Of a stretch of 11,602 bases of DNA, positions 1 to 7,100 are shown piece after piece; positions within the stretch are counted from its first letter, which is position 1, and the number at the start of each line of letters is the position of its first letter. The DNA comes from an uncultured Propionivibrio sp. (GTDB lineage Bacteria > Pseudomonadota > Gammaproteobacteria > Burkholderiales > Rhodocyclaceae), in assembly GCA_937923255.1 (NCBI GenBank), contig CALAIL010000004.1, positions 1 to 11,602 on the forward strand. Direction: 5' to 3'. The position numbers and the translations under genes were made by a program. The notes below the pieces were generated by a model. The model worked only from the letters and a program-made list of their open reading frames with translations, searched no databases and was not told the origin of the DNA.

Positions 1-167
1 GAGATAAAGAAAGAAGGTAGGAAAGTCAGCGGGGCGCGCTGCCGCTCAGCGCAACCGCATTAAGAGAAGTTCCGTGGGTGGAAGTCAGCGCGCAGGCTGT
101 GTCGGTTCTTGTTTTTTAGTTTTAAGGCGCCCGCTAGCCCGCGTACTTAGGGTGTTTTAGAGGGGGT
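1..167. other. Intergenic stretch without a recognisable gene
   Basis: I see no supported coding region here. The only structure is a perfect 6 bp inverted repeat (GCGCTG at 36-41, CAGCGC at 47-52, 5-base loop) with no T-tract on either side, and a 9 bp direct repeat AAGTCAGCG at 23-31 and 82-90. A short T-rich patch around 108-123 follows no clear stem. The stretch leads into repeat array A. Confidence 0.5.
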
Positions 168-435
168 GCTCTGGACTCCGTGTAAACAGAACAGGGCACT
201 TCCGGGCAGGTGCCCTGAAGTCCTTTATCCGCGCGGGTTTCGGTGCATCTCCCCGACAGGGAGAGAATTGGAAAAACGCGGAGGGCGGAAGCGCAGGCGC
301 ATCTCCAAAAAGCGGTGGCCTGAACCCCGCGTAAACAGGGCATCTCCCGACACCCTACCCTGAGGCCCTTTATTTACAAGGGTTCCGAAGGTACCTGCCC
401 GGAAACGCCCTATCCACAAGGGGTTGCGCGCAGGC
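168..435 (+). repeat. Repeat array A: degenerate ~39-40 bp repeat
   Basis: Three adjacent units begin at about 317, 357 and 397 (spacing 40). More diverged units begin at about 212 and 168, separated from the three by an unrelated-looking stretch at about 251-316. The core reads roughly GCCC(T/G)GAA, then CCCTTTATCCAC, then a G-run and GGTTCCG. Each unit can form a small hairpin of C-run against G-run around a 7-10 base loop; the clearest is CCCTT (366-370), loop TATTTAC, AAGGG (378-382). Array B at 4023-4178 is the same family in the same orientation. The units differ too much from one another, and have no unique spacers, for a CRISPR array. The frames are open on both strands, but I see no good start site, so this is probably non-coding. 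Confidence 0.75.
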
Positions 436-461
436 TTTTTTCAGCTACGTATCGCCGCCCG

Positions 462-489
462 AAAAAACGGCGCGCCCTTGGGCGCGCCG
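462..489 (-). terminator. Rho-independent terminator of gnd
   Basis: Read on the minus strand, this is CGGCGCGCCC, then AA, then GGGCGCGCCG, followed at once by TTTTTT (462-467). The arms are perfect over 10 bp; in practice a 9 bp stem with a 4-base loop. It lies about 47 bases beyond the gnd stop codon and closes the uxaC remnant-uxuB-gnd transcription unit. Confidence 0.92.
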
Positions 490-536
490 CGTTGTCGGGA
501 CATCCGGTCGTTGCGGCGTGTGCCGCAGCCGGCGCT

Positions 537-2009
537 TTAGACGTTGTAGGTGGTCGATGCCGTCGTGCCGCCTTTGCCCGTCCAGTTGGTGTGGAAGAAT
601 TCGCCGCGCGGCTTGTCGATGCGCTCATAGGTGTGCGCACCGAAGTAGTCACGCTGCGCCTGCAACAGATTGGCCGGCAGTACGGCGCTGCGATACTGGT
701 CGAAAAAGGCCAGCGCGGTACTGAAGGCCGGGGCGGGGATGCCCTTAAGCGCAGCCTGGGCGACAACGTTGCGCCAGCCGGGCTGCGCCTTGCGGATTTC
801 CTCCCGGAAATAGTCGTCCAGCAGGAGGTTGGAGAGCGCCGCATCCTTGTCGAAAGCCGCCTTGATCTTACCGAGGAAACGCGAACGGATAATGCAGCCG
901 CCGCGCCACATCAAGGCAATACCGCCGTAGTTGAGATTCCAGCCATACTCCTTGGCCGCTGCGCGCATCAGCATGTAGCCTTGGGCGTAGCTGACGATTT
1001 TGGAGGCATACAACGCGCTTTTGATGTCGGCGATAAATGCCTGCTTTTTCGCCGCATCCGCCGCGATCTCGCTGAGCGCCGGATGCGGGCCGTCGAGCCG
1101 GCTTGAGGCGAATACGCGTTCATCCTTCAGCGCCGAAACGCAGCGCGCATAGACGGCTTCGGCCATCAGGGTGATCGGTATCCCCAGATCCTGAGAATTG
1201 ATGACCGTCCATTTGCCCGTCCCCTTCTGCCCGGCGGTATCGAGAATCTTGTCGACCAGCGGCGCCCCGTCATCATCTTTCTTGGCCAGGATATCGCGCG
1301 TAATTTCGATCAGGTAGCTGTCGAGTTCGCCGCGATTCCATTCGGCGAACACTTCGTGCATTTCGCCGGCGCTCATGCCCAGGCCGTGCTTCATGAGGTT
1401 GTAGGCTTCGCAAATGAGCTGCATGTCGCCGTATTCGATGCCGTTATGCACCATCTTGACGTAATGACCGGCGCCCATCTCGCCCACCCAGTCGCAGCAA
1501 GGCGAACCGTCGTCGACCTTAGCCGCAACGGCCTGGAAAATATCCTTGACGTACGGCCAGGCCGCCGGCGAGCCGCCGGGCATAATGCTCGGACCATGAC
1601 GCGCGCCCTCCTCGCCACCGGATACGCCGGTGCCGACATAGAGCAGCCCTTTGCTTTCGACGTATTTCTGGCGGCGGTTGGTATCCTCGAACAGCGAATT
1701 GCCGCCGTCGATGATGATGTCGCCTTTTTCCAGATGCGGGATCAGCTGCTCGATGAAGTCATCCACCGGCTGGCCGGCCTTGACCAGCATCATGACGCGG
1801 CGCGGCTTTTTGAGCAGCGCGACCATTTCGGCGATCGAATGCGCACCGATGACCCGGGTGCCTTTGGCTTCGTTGGCAAGAAATCGGTCGACCTTGTCGG
1901 TCGAGCGGTTGTAGGCGACGATGGTAAAACCGTGGTCGTTCATGTTCAGAATCAGGTTCTGGCCCATAACCGCCAGCCCGATCAGGGCAAGATCTGCGCG
2001 TGCTTCCAT
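537..2009 (-). CDS. gnd: 6-phosphogluconate dehydrogenase, decarboxylating (NADP+)
   Basis: Cytoplasmic enzyme of the oxidative pentose phosphate pathway: oxidises and decarboxylates 6-phosphogluconate to ribulose 5-phosphate, yielding NADPH. The 490-residue product has the N-terminal Rossmann motif GLAVMGQN (residues 11-18) and an NRST stretch (34-37) after the second strand, as in NADP-using members. It also has DGGNS (101-105) and the catalytic K-x2-H-N (K185, H188, N189). The family signature follows as DTAGQKGTGKW, with the all-alpha C-terminal domain after it and a HTNW tail extended by about 14 glycine/threonine-rich residues. The length suits the long (about 470-490 residue) class. 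The ATG at 2007-2009 has GGAAGGA (2018-2024) at normal spacing. It begins 46 bases after uxuB on the same strand, so the two are probably co-transcribed. No defect is visible. Confidence 0.97.
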   Translation of the reverse strand: MEARADLALIGLAVMGQNLILNMNDHGFTIVAYNRSTDKVDRFLANEAKGTRVIGAHSIAEMVALLKKPRRVMMLVKAGQPVDDFIEQLIPHLEKGDIIIDGGNSLFEDTNRRQKYVESKGLLYVGTGVSGGEEGARHGPSIMPGGSPAAWPYVKDIFQAVAAKVDDGSPCCDWVGEMGAGHYVKMVHNGIEYGDMQLICEAYNLMKHGLGMSAGEMHEVFAEWNRGELDSYLIEITRDILAKKDDDGAPLVDKILDTAGQKGTGKWTVINSQDLGIPITLMAEAVYARCVSALKDERVFASSRLDGPHPALSEIAADAAKKQAFIADIKSALYASKIVSYAQGYMLMRAAAKEYGWNLNYGGIALMWRGGCIIRSRFLGKIKAAFDKDAALSNLLLDDYFREEIRKAQPGWRNVVAQAALKGIPAPAFSTALAFFDQYRSAVLPANLLQAQRDYFGAHTYERIDKPRGEFFHTNWTGKGGTTASTTYNV

Positions 2010-2055
2010 GTAATGAGTCCTTCCGTCAAAGTAAAAGTGGGTGGGATTTCGGTCA

Positions 2056-3519
2056 TCATGCCTGAATCTGGGCAGCCGTATCGACTGCGGGATTGCGGGC
2101 CAGTTCGACGAACTTGCCGATCAGTTCGGTGCGAAACGCCGCATTGGCCGGCAGGTCGGCGCCGAAAATCTTTTCCAGCGCCAGCAGGTCGTCCACAATA
2201 TCCGCCGCGGCCGTGCGTTTTCTCGCCTGCGCCAGGATTTCGTCCGACATCGGGTCGTTCAGCGTGCCGCCCGGCGTATGCGCGGTCTTGACGGCAAAGT
2301 GCATCCAGGCGGCCACGGCCGTAGCGATCGCCGGTGAGGGCAGCCCTTTGGCGATTCGGTCGCGCAGCGGCGCCAGCAGGCGCTGCGGCAGCTTTTGCGA
2401 GCCGTCGGAAGCAATCTGCGCCGTTTTGTGCTTGAGCGCCGGGTTGCGGAAACGCCGCTTGAGGCTATCCACATAGGCAACGGTATCGACGCCTTTCGGC
2501 GCCTGCAGCACTTCGCGGATTTCCACCCAGAGCGGGTCGAGCACGTCGGTAATCAGTTTCAGCCCCATCGCGTCGGCCACCGTTTCACGGCCGGTCAGCT
2601 GGCCGAGATAGGAGAGCGTCGAGTGCGAGCCGTTGAGGCAGCGCAGCTTCATGTTCTCCCAGCGTTCGATTTCATCCGAAAAGACGGCGCCGAACTTGTC
2701 CCAATCCGGCCGCCCCATCGTGAATTCATCCTCGATGACCCACTGGACAAACTCCTCGGTGACGACCGGCCAGGCGTCTTCCAGTCCGGTTTTACCATTC
2801 ACGTGCGCACGGTCGGCGTCGGTAGTCGCCGGCGTAATGCGGTCGACCATCGTGCAGGGAAAGCGGACGTTGGCCTCGATCCATTGCGCGAACGCCGGAT
2901 CCAGTTCGCGGGCATAGGCCAGCACGGCCGCCTTGGCCAGCTTGCCGTTGTTGGGCAGGTTGTCGCAGCTGAGCACGGTAAAGGGCGGGATGCCGGCGGC
3001 TTTCCGGTTCTTGAGCGCTTGCACGATCAGGCCGTGGATGCTCTTGGGCGTTGCGGGCGATTTGAGGTCGGCGGCAATCGCCGGCGCCTGCAGCAACAGC
3101 TTTCCGGTGGCCACATCGAGGCAATATCCCTTTTCCGTGACGGTGAGGCTGACGATGCGCGTACCCGCATCACTCATTCTGGCGAGCAGCTTGTCGGCAT
3201 CCTCTGGCCCGCCGAGCACGTCGACGATCGAGCCGATCACTTTGAGCTTTTCCCCGTCCGCACTCATTTCCGCCAGCGTGTACAAGCCGTCCTGCGGCAG
3301 CAGCGCCTTTTTCATATCGTCAGAAATGACGCCGGCGCCGACGATGCCCCAGGCCAGATCACCGGAAGCCAGCACAGCATCGGTAAACATCGCCTGATGC
3401 GCCCGATGGAATGCGCCGATCCCCAGATGCACGATGGCGCTGGCAACCTTCTTGCGGTCATACGTCGGCTTTTGCATTCCCGTCGGCAGATTTTTCAGAT
3501 TCGCTTCATTCAGACGCAT
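2056..3519 (-). CDS. uxuB: Fructuronate reductase / mannitol dehydrogenase family oxidoreductase
   Basis: NAD-dependent polyol/uronate dehydrogenase. UxuB reduces D-fructuronate to D-mannonate in glucuronate breakdown; close relatives oxidise mannitol or arabinitol. The 487 residues match UxuB length (about 486). The nucleotide-binding motif is HLGIGAFHRAHQA (31-43). Further family blocks are SLTVTEKGYC (about 124-133), SCDN (184-187) and VDRITPAT. The catalytic pattern K-x4-N-x2-H is present as K291, N296 and H299. I chose the ATG at 3517-3519, not the in-frame ATG at 3549, because AAGGAG (3526-3531) sits six bases before it, inside what would otherwise be coding sequence. The broken uxaC lies 70 bases upstream on the same strand, which favours uronate over mannitol as the ancestral substrate. 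Substrate cannot be settled by sequence alone, but the protein looks intact. Confidence 0.88.
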   Translation of the reverse strand: MRLNEANLKNLPTGMQKPTYDRKKVASAIVHLGIGAFHRAHQAMFTDAVLASGDLAWGIVGAGVISDDMKKALLPQDGLYTLAEMSADGEKLKVIGSIVDVLGGPEDADKLLARMSDAGTRIVSLTVTEKGYCLDVATGKLLLQAPAIAADLKSPATPKSIHGLIVQALKNRKAAGIPPFTVLSCDNLPNNGKLAKAAVLAYARELDPAFAQWIEANVRFPCTMVDRITPATTDADRAHVNGKTGLEDAWPVVTEEFVQWVIEDEFTMGRPDWDKFGAVFSDEIERWENMKLRCLNGSHSTLSYLGQLTGRETVADAMGLKLITDVLDPLWVEIREVLQAPKGVDTVAYVDSLKRRFRNPALKHKTAQIASDGSQKLPQRLLAPLRDRIAKGLPSPAIATAVAAWMHFAVKTAHTPGGTLNDPMSDEILAQARKRTAAADIVDDLLALEKIFGADLPANAAFRTELIGKFVELARNPAVDTAAQIQA

Positions 3520-3589
3520 GGTTTTCTCCTTCAGGTTTTCTTCGGTCAATGAGTCAATCGATCAATAGGGGGTTCGCATCATGAGGCAA

Positions 3590-3880
3590 TCATTCATCCT
3601 GCGCCGGGCCGGGTTGAGCGAGTAGGGGATGGTCTTGGGTCAGCAGTCCGCCGGTTTCGACGATGCCATTCGCGCGCATCGCCCGCCATTTGTAATGATC
3701 ACCGCCCAGCCAGACCTGCGCCCTATTCTCGAAACGGGTGTCGCCGGCAATGTCAGCCGGCGGCAGATGGCAGTGATCGTCGATGATCGGCATCGACGCA
3801 GCATACGCGTGATACGCGTGATAGAGCCGCTGCGCGCTCGCGTCGGGCAGCAGGAAATCGGCATTCATAAAGGGGGTCAT
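3590..3880 (-). pseudogene. uxaC: Truncated uronate isomerase (N-terminal remnant)
   Basis: Uronate isomerase converts D-glucuronate to D-fructuronate (and galacturonate to tagaturonate) and is about 470 residues long. Only 96 codons remain. Residues 1 to about 74 follow the family closely: the MTPFM start, the metal-binding HCHLPP (HxH) near residue 37, and [13 protein letters not shown]. After about residue 74 the similarity stops and a short unrelated tail runs to a stop, so roughly 80% of the barrel is gone. The start is the ATG at 3878-3880, with GGAGG (3888-3892) seven bases upstream, so translation could still begin. I see no downstream uxaC sequence before uxuB. A 9 bp tandem duplication lies inside the remnant (3803-3820). 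The fragment cannot be an active isomerase; transcription through it probably still serves uxuB and gnd. Confidence 0.88.
3803..3820. repeat. 9 bp tandem duplication inside the uxaC remnant
   Basis: ATACGCGTG occurs twice in direct succession (3803-3811 and 3812-3820). On the minus strand this gives YHAYHAYA, where the E. coli-type protein, as I recall it, has YHDYA. The duplication therefore adds three residues before the HCH metal motif without breaking the frame. It looks like replication slippage in a gene under relaxed selection. Confidence 0.8.
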
Positions 3881-3919
3881 TGGGACGCCTCCGGTTTATC
3901 GCCAACATACGACGGGCGT

Positions 3920-3960
3920 GGATTCTGCGGAATCCGGGTAGGCCATTTTATAGCGAATCC
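3920..3960 (-). promoter_or_regulatory. Candidate promoter and operator before the uxaC remnant
   Basis: A perfect inverted repeat GGATTC-TGCG-GAATCC (3920-3935) lies between the uxaC remnant start and an A/T-rich TATAAAAT (minus strand, 3945-3952) that could be a -10 element. A third GAATCC copy is at 3955-3960. No good -35 hexamer sits 17 bases further up. The layout, a dyad just downstream of a possible -10, is what one expects of a repressor operator; hexuronate genes are often controlled by GntR-type repressors. That link is inference. Confidence 0.35.
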
Positions 3961-4022
3961 TGACCCGCTCCCATAGGCCGACGGCACGACGCGGGCGATG
4001 CGTGCACTAGGACAAGCGGGAT

Positions 4023-4178
4023 GCCCGGAAGCCCTTTATCCACGGGCATCTTCAAAGAGGCGCCCTGAAGCCCTTGTAAGCAGGGCATCTCAAAGGGTAT
4101 GCCCGGAAACGCCCTATCCACGCGGGGTTCCGAGAGGGTGCCCGGAGCGCCTTTATTCATGTGGGGTTCCGCGCATGC
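4023..4178 (+). repeat. Repeat array B: four tandem 39 bp units
   Basis: Units start at 4023, 4062, 4101 and 4140, an exact 39 bp period. Each starts GCCCGGA or GCCCTGA, runs through a pyrimidine-rich core such as CCCTTTATCCAC or CCCTATCCAC, then a G-rich part and a purine-rich tail. Small stems recur with differing pairs: GCCC/GGGC (4031-4034, 4044-4047) and GCCCT/AGGGC (4070-4074, 4082-4086). Because 39 is a multiple of three, both strands carry open frames with a 13-residue peptide repeat (CPExxYPRG-like on the plus strand), but I see no start site or export signal that would make either convincing. Same family and orientation as the array at 168-435. Confidence 0.9.
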
Positions 4179-4206
4179 CCTCATCTACCCACGCATCACC
4201 GCTCAG

Positions 4207-4237
4207 AAAAAACGGCACTTCCAGAGAAAGCGCCGTT
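4207..4237 (-). terminator. Rho-independent terminator of the ureohydrolase-putP operon
   Basis: On the minus strand, AACGGC (4237-4232) pairs with GCCGTT (4216-4211), and the stem extends inward through wobble pairs to about 12 bp with a 3-base loop. A T-run (4207-4212) follows. It lies about 35 bases past the putP stop and immediately beyond repeat array B. Confidence 0.85.
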
Positions 4238-4270
4238 GCGTGACATCCTTTGCGTCTGTGCCGCCCACAC

Positions 4271-5803
4271 TCAAGCGTGGGTGTGCTGACGTTTTTCCAC
4301 TTCCCGCTGCACCTTTTCGAAGAGCGCCACCACCGCCGGGCTCACCGGCTTGTCAAGCAGGGTTGTGACGTAGACGGCAATAGAACCGGCGATAAAGCCC
4401 GGAATGACGTCGAACAACGTCGAGCCGGTAAACGGCCAGACCACAACCGTCAGCCCGCCGGCAATAACGCCGGCGACGGCGGCATTGCGCGTCATCCGTT
4501 TCCAGAACAGCGAGAACAGGATGACCGGCCCGAACGCCGCGCCAAAGCCCGACCAGGCGTAGCCGACGAGGTCGAGAATCTTGCCACCGCGGAAGGACAG
4601 GAAGACGGCGATCACGGCCAGGAGCAGCACCATGGCACGGCTGACAAACATCAGCTCCTTGTCGGTCGCCTGCGGCTTGTAGAAGCTGCGGTAGAGGTCT
4701 TCGGCAAAGGAACTGGCCGCCACCAGCAGCTGCGAACTCAGCGTGCTCATGATCGCCGCCATGATCGCCGAAAGGAAGAAACCCGCCACCCAGGGGTTGA
4801 AGGAATCCTTGACCATCGTGATGAACACCGTTTCTGGGTTGGCAAGCGCCGTCGGCCCGTTGTAGACGGCCACGCCGATGAGGCCGACGATGATTGTGCC
4901 GTAGAGCGGCAGCACATTGCCGAACGTCAGCGCAATCATCCGGGACTTGACCAGTTCGCGGTGATTCTTGATCGACATGAAGCGGATCAGGATGTGCGGC
5001 TGGCCGAAATAGCCCAGCCCCCAGCCGACTGCGGAAATCACCGTGATCCAGGTGATCGTCCCGGTCGTCTGCCAGAGCACGCCTTCTTTCAGGTTGTAAT
5101 CGACCGTTTTGAGCGCGCTCAGCATGTCGGGGTTGATCGCAGCGATCTTGGCGAGCACAGTCTCCATTCCGCCCGCAGTGCTGATGCACAGGATCGGCGT
5201 GAGCATCAGCGTCGTAAACATGATGATGCCCTGCAACAGTTCGGTGAAAGTCACGGCGAGGAAGCCGCCGAGGAAGGTGTAGCCGACGATGACCCCCGCA
5301 CCGATGAGGATCGCGGAAATCCGGTTGATGCCGAACAGCGATTCAAACAGCACGCCGCCGCTGACGAAGCCGGCCGCCACGTAGCCGGTGAAGAAAAAGA
5401 CGATGAAGGCGGAAGTGACCAGCTTCAGCAACCGGCTGTTATCCTGAAAGCGGTTTTCCAGATAGCTGGAAATCGTCAGCGAATTGTTCGCCTGCTCGGT
5501 GTAGACGCGTATACGCTGGGCGACGTATTTCCAGTTGATCATCGCAAAAATGGCGGTGAAGATGCAGATGTACAAACTGGACTTGCCCAGCCCTGACGCA
5601 TACGCCGCGCCGGGCAAGCCCATCAGGATCCAGCCGCTGAAATCAGCCGCCTGTGCCGAGATCGCCGTCACCCAACTGCCCAAGCTACGGCCGCCGATGA
5701 TGTATTCGCCGTAGGACTGGGTGCGAAAGTACGTGGCAACGCCGATCGCCATCATCGCGCACAGATACAGTACAAAAGTAATGTAGATCGGATCGAACTT
5801 CAC
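4271..5803 (-). CDS. putP: Sodium/proline-type symporter (SSS family)
   Basis: Inner-membrane secondary transporter that uses the sodium gradient to import a solute, proline in E. coli PutP. The 510 residues have the expected string of about 13 hydrophobic segments. Residues tied to sodium and proline binding in E. coli PutP are present: R39 in GGRSLG, D54 and S56 in DFSGW, and S353/T354 in MSTLSSQ. GWGLGYFGQPH (260-270) is also conserved. Compared with E. coli PutP there is an insertion of about a dozen residues just before GWGLGYFGQPH (around 232-250). The start is a GTG (5801-5803) that overlaps the stop of the upstream microprotein as GTGA, so translational coupling is likely. The partner ureohydrolase leaves open a guanidino compound or other amine as the true substrate, although the conserved binding residues fit proline. 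Confidence 0.9.
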   Translation of the reverse strand: MKFDPIYITFVLYLCAMMAIGVATYFRTQSYGEYIIGGRSLGSWVTAISAQAADFSGWILMGLPGAAYASGLGKSSLYICIFTAIFAMINWKYVAQRIRVYTEQANNSLTISSYLENRFQDNSRLLKLVTSAFIVFFFTGYVAAGFVSGGVLFESLFGINRISAILIGAGVIVGYTFLGGFLAVTFTELLQGIIMFTTLMLTPILCISTAGGMETVLAKIAAINPDMLSALKTVDYNLKEGVLWQTTGTITWITVISAVGWGLGYFGQPHILIRFMSIKNHRELVKSRMIALTFGNVLPLYGTIIVGLIGVAVYNGPTALANPETVFITMVKDSFNPWVAGFFLSAIMAAIMSTLSSQLLVAASSFAEDLYRSFYKPQATDKELMFVSRAMVLLLAVIAVFLSFRGGKILDLVGYAWSGFGAAFGPVILFSLFWKRMTRNAAVAGVIAGGLTVVVWPFTGSTLFDVIPGFIAGSIAVYVTTLLDKPVSPAVVALFEKVQREVEKRQHTHA

Positions 5804-5907
5804 GATGCGTCCTTTCCATCGCGCCAGAGGTCATAGGCAGACCAGATCAAGACCGCAGGCATCGGCACCAGGATCAGAAACAAGGTAATGGCATCAAAAT
5901 ATTGCAT
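5800..5907 (-). CDS. 35-residue single-pass membrane microprotein upstream of putP
   Basis: A short frame starting MQYFDAITLF, with one hydrophobic segment (about residues 7-27) and a charged tail ending DGKDAS. The ATG at 5905-5907 has AGGAG (5913-5917) five bases upstream, and its TGA overlaps the GTG start of putP by four bases. A longer in-frame frame reaching 6024 would overlap the ureohydrolase gene and has no clear ribosome site, so I reject that extension. Several sodium:solute symporters have a small membrane subunit encoded immediately upstream (for example YhdT with PanF), so a similar helper or stabilising role for PutP is a reasonable guess. I do not recognise a named family. Confidence 0.7.
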   Translation of the reverse strand: MQYFDAITLFLILVPMPAVLIWSAYDLWRDGKDAS

Positions 5908-5957
5908 ACGCACTCCTGAAAGAGCTAGACGGGGGCTGGATAAGGATTGACCTCGTT

Positions 5958-6944
5958 TTAGCGTGCCTGACGTTTTCTGGCCTCGACCAGGCCACTCAGA
6001 ACGTACAGACACATCCAGGCACACACATGGCTGGAGACATTGTTGGGGTCGGTGGGCGGATAAATCTCGACGAAATCGAAGCCCTGTACGCCCGCGCTAG
6101 CGACCCCACGCAGGAAGCAGGCCATTTCATACGTCGACAACCCGCACGGGTCAGCCGGCCCGCCCGGGTTATGCGCCACATCGAGCGCATCGCTGCAATG
6201 CGTGACATAGATCGCTTTCGTTCCTTTACCGGCGATGTCGAGCGAACGCTGGATGGCCGATTCGATGCCGCCTGGCGCCTTGCATTCGAAGCTGCTGATC
6301 ACCGTCGCCCCAACCGAGCGCGCCGCCTGCATACCTTTCGGATTGTTGCGCGGGCCGCGGATGCCGACATGAACGATATTTTTCGGATCGATGCCGGGAA
6401 GCTCGTATGTCCGGCGCAGCGGCGAGCAGCGCGCGTACTTGTATTCGCCAAAGGTATCCATATTGTCCAGATGGGCGTCGAGATGGATGACGCCGATTTT
6501 TCCATCGTGCTTCTCCGCTAACGCTTTCAGGATCGGATACGCCACCGAATGGTCGCCGCCAAAGGAAATCGGGAAAACGCCCGCATCCCACAATTCTTTC
6601 GCACGCGCTTCGATATTGGCCATCGTTCCCTCGATATCGCCGTTTTGCGTGGCAACATCGCCGTAGTCGGCCGCAGATAGATGATCGAACACGTCCACGT
6701 CGAATTCCGGCAGATAACCGCCATAGCGGATCGAAGCGTTGCGGATCGTTTTGGGCGCCAGTTCGCAACCGGACGGGCCGCCCCATGTGCATACTCCCTC
6801 AAACGGAATTCCGGAAAAAATCACATCGTATTTGCCGAGATCACGCTTATCGTGGACTCTGGGCAGCCCCATAAAGGTCGGCACACCGCTATAGACTTCT
6901 TCAAACTGCTTATGCGCCACATAGCATTCCGGTTTATTTTGCAT
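5958..6944 (-). CDS. speB: Agmatinase/arginase-family ureohydrolase
   Basis: Metal-dependent amidinohydrolase family that removes urea from guanidino substrates (agmatine, guanidinobutyrate and others). The 328 residues include GGDHS (129-133), DAHLD (156-160) and the downstream FVEIYPP (291-297), all expected. The third metal motif, normally (S/T)xDxDxxDP, here reads T-H-C-S-D-A-L-D-V (248-256): C250 stands where the first aspartate of DxD belongs, while D252 and D255 are kept. The region after it, NPGGPADPCGLS, is also unlike the usual PGTGTPxPGG. The N-terminal ~110 residues are long, with a CTWGGPSGCELAPKTIR stretch. The ATG at 6942-6944 has GAAGGA about eight bases upstream. It leads an operon with the microprotein (50 bases on) and putP. 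Family membership is secure; substrate and even activity are open, so the symbol is tentative. Confidence 0.8.
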   Translation of the reverse strand: MQNKPECYVAHKQFEEVYSGVPTFMGLPRVHDKRDLGKYDVIFSGIPFEGVCTWGGPSGCELAPKTIRNASIRYGGYLPEFDVDVFDHLSAADYGDVATQNGDIEGTMANIEARAKELWDAGVFPISFGGDHSVAYPILKALAEKHDGKIGVIHLDAHLDNMDTFGEYKYARCSPLRRTYELPGIDPKNIVHVGIRGPRNNPKGMQAARSVGATVISSFECKAPGGIESAIQRSLDIAGKGTKAIYVTHCSDALDVAHNPGGPADPCGLSTYEMACFLRGVASAGVQGFDFVEIYPPTDPNNVSSHVCAWMCLYVLSGLVEARKRQAR

Positions 6945-7054
6945 GAGAACATTCCTTCACAAGGATTAAAACTTAAAACCACAGGAACGATGAATTCAAT
7001 TCCTCCGACGCTGCCGCCTTGTTTTGCAGTGCAGGAAAAGCTGATTCCATCAAC

Positions 7055-7089
7055 GCCGGGCGGCCGCGCCAACATCCGCGCCACCCGGC
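7055..7089 (-). terminator. GC-rich hairpin after mliC
   Basis: GCCGGG (7055-7060) pairs with CCCGGC (7084-7089), and the stem continues inward through GGC/GCC and CGCG/CGCG with a bulge, leaving a loop of about 8 bases. It starts 11 bases after the mliC stop. On the minus strand no T-run follows; on the plus strand CGTTTT follows. It may be a weak terminator, an mRNA-end stabiliser for mliC, or part of the leader of the ureohydrolase operon. Confidence 0.45.
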
Positions 7090-7100
7090 CGTTTTAACAT

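Noticed and set aside
168..435. CRISPR array
   Set aside because: The units are imperfect along their whole length and abut one another. There are no identical repeats separated by unique spacers, and no cas genes.
2395..3552. 385-codon plus-strand open frame opposite uxuB
   Set aside because: Mirror of a conserved coding frame in GC-rich DNA; no domain and no ribosome site.
4250..5596. 448-codon plus-strand open frame opposite putP
   Set aside because: Antisense shadow of a clearly conserved transporter; the product is rich in Arg, Asp, Glu and His with no recognisable domain.
6945..7100. Guanidine riboswitch before the ureohydrolase gene
   Set aside because: I looked for paired hairpins with ACGR-type loops and for ykkC-like conserved blocks and saw none. 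The only strong fold is the GC-rich hairpin at 7055-7089.
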